The notes below the pieces were generated by a model. The model saw only the letters and a program-made list of their open reading frames with translations, did no database searches and was not told the DNA's origin. Positions 63,051 through 64,000 of a stretch of DNA of 64,000 nucleotides are shown here, piece by piece (position 1 is the stretch's first letter; every line of letters begins with the position of its first letter). The position numbers were made by a program, and so were the translations under genes. Origin of the DNA: Streptococcus sp. Marseille-P6264 (lineage in GTDB: Bacteria; Bacillota; Bacilli; Lactobacillales; Streptococcaceae); the NCBI RefSeq assembly GCF_902460355.1, contig NZ_CABPTO010000001.1, forward strand, positions 186,001 through 250,000, read 5' to 3'.

Positions 63051-64000
63051 ATGTTACGACTCGGTATCATCGGTACGGGAACTATTTCCCACGAGTTTAT
63101 CAAAGCAGCTCAATTGAGTGGTGAGTATGAGTTTACAGCTGTTTACTCACGAACCTTGAGTGCTGCAGAGCGTTTTGCGCAGGCTTATAAAAACGTCGCC
63201 CTCTACACCGATATGATTGAATTCTTATCTGCCGACCTAGATGTGGTTTACATCGCCAGTCCCAATAGCCTCCACTTTAACCATGCCAAGGTAGCCATTT
63301 TGGCTCGAAAACATGTCATAGTTGAAAAACCGGCTGTATCAAGGCCTGAAGAATGGCAAGAATTGGTCAAGCTGGCAGCTGAGCATCAGGTTTATATCTT
63401 TGAGGCAGCCAGAAACTACCACGAAGCAGCTTTTGCAGTCATTCAGGACTTCCTAAAAGACAAGAAAATCTGGGGAGCCAACTTCACCTATGCAAAATAC
63501 TCCTCCAAGATGGGAGCCCTGCTGAGTGGACAGGAGCCCAATGTTTTTTCCGCTAAATTCTCAGGCGGTGCTCTGATGGATCTGGGCGTCTACACGCTTT
63601 ATGCAGCTGTCCGACTCTTTGGTGCACCACAAAACACCCGCTATACAGCTCAACAACTGCCAAATGGCGTTGACCTTAACGGTTCAGGCAGTCTTATTTA
63701 TCCTGATTTTCAGGTTCGTATTCAAGCTGGAAAAAATATTCATAGCCAGCTGCCAGCTGAAATCTATACGGACCAAGGCACTCTGACCTTAGACGGTATC
63801 GAGTTTATCCGCTCTGCCATTTTCCAAAAGCTCAATGGAGAGACGGAAAGTCTAGCTATCCGCCAAGCAGACCACCAAATGCTGGAAGAAGCCCAGGCTT
63901 TTGCTCGTGTCCTTAAAGGCGGCCAGGAAGAACTTTACAGCGACTATCTGCAGGCTGCTGCTACTGTGCATGAGTGCATGTTTGCCATGAGAAAAGATGC
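63051..64000 (+). CDS. Gfo/Idh/MocA family oxidoreductase, 5' part
   Basis: 316 codons are visible and the frame runs off the window. Rossmann motif 'RLGIIGTGTISHEFI' (3-17), 'VVYIASPNSLHFNHA' (about 64-78), 'HVIVEKPAVSRPEEW' with the catalytic Lys (near 93), and the typical 'GGALMDLGVYTLYAA' (about 175-189). NAD(P)-dependent sugar or polyol dehydrogenase; substrate unknown. AAAGGAGAAAG precedes the ATG. Confidence 0.92.
   Translation, partial: MLRLGIIGTGTISHEFIKAAQLSGEYEFTAVYSRTLSAAERFAQAYKNVALYTDMIEFLSADLDVVYIASPNSLHFNHAKVAILARKHVIVEKPAVSRPEEWQELVKLAAEHQVYIFEAARNYHEAAFAVIQDFLKDKKIWGANFTYAKYSSKMGALLSGQEPNVFSAKFSGGALMDLGVYTLYAAVRLFGAPQNTRYTAQQLPNGVDLNGSGSLIYPDFQVRIQAGKNIHSQLPAEIYTDQGTLTLDGIEFIRSAIFQKLNGETESLAIRQADHQMLEEAQAFARVLKGGQEELYSDYLQAAATVHECMFAMRKD

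Overview
The window is a piece of a Streptococcus chromosome, most likely an oral species of the sanguinis/gordonii/mitis type. The signs are the gene set: XerS with a difSL-like site, SatD/SatE near the ylxM-ffh pair, a lipoyl-domain E3 in the pyruvate dehydrogenase operon, a combox before dprA, moderate GC, AGGAGG-type ribosome binding sites and very strong -10 boxes. The genus call is firm. The species call is a guess. There are no rRNA or tRNA genes, no CRISPR array, no intact insertion sequence and no prophage.

Layout, left arm (1-37000, every gene on +): the 3' part of fhs; a small operon with a DUF5052 lipoprotein, an AlkD-like repair protein and an acetyltransferase; a structured small RNA (probably the asd RNA motif) and a repeat region before asd and dapA; a membrane protein whose 3' end runs into a highly folded repeat; an acetyltransferase and an orphan ATP-cone protein; then a 9-kb short-chain acyl-CoA block (8.4-17.5 kb). 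That block holds an acyl-CoA dehydrogenase, 3-hydroxybutyryl-CoA dehydrogenase, thiolase, enoyl-CoA hydratase, both CoA-transferase subunits, a LysR regulator, an acyl-CoA dehydrogenase-like protein without a catalytic glutamate and a YtnP-like lactonase. It is preceded by three cre-like CcpA sites. Next come rbgA-rnhB, a sugar acetyltransferase, dprA (with combox), topA, a nucleotidyltransferase-like gene, trmFO, a two-esterase plus ATP-grasp operon, the pyruvate dehydrogenase operon with lplA, and a DUF1430 membrane protein with its ABC ATPase.

Terminus (about 37-38.3 kb): xerS lies beside a difSL-like site, and the dominant coding strand switches from + to - here, as expected where the two replication forks meet. 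The promoter of xerS appears to use the edge of the dif site as its -35 box.

Right arm (38.6-63 kb, mostly -): an acetyltransferase, a DUF915 hydrolase, ffh-ylxM, a GntR regulator divergent from guaA (+), a secreted DUF1002 protein, a second DUF915 hydrolase, GrpB, satD-satE with a three-copy operator, a TfoX-N protein, a MarR-controlled osmolyte ABC transporter operon, a YrdC-like protein, leuA-leuB-DUF1294-leuC-leuD with a complete leucine attenuator and a CodY box, two unknown membrane proteins, a DUF1275 protein, uridine kinase, and the start of a Gfo/Idh/MocA oxidoreductase on +.

How the genes fit together: the acyl-CoA block can interconvert acetyl-CoA and butyrate (or degrade short acyl chains) and is probably shut by CcpA on good sugars. 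The pyruvate dehydrogenase operon supplies acetyl-CoA, with its own lipoate ligase. asd-dapA and leuABCD are amino-acid pathways that both carry CodY-like boxes.
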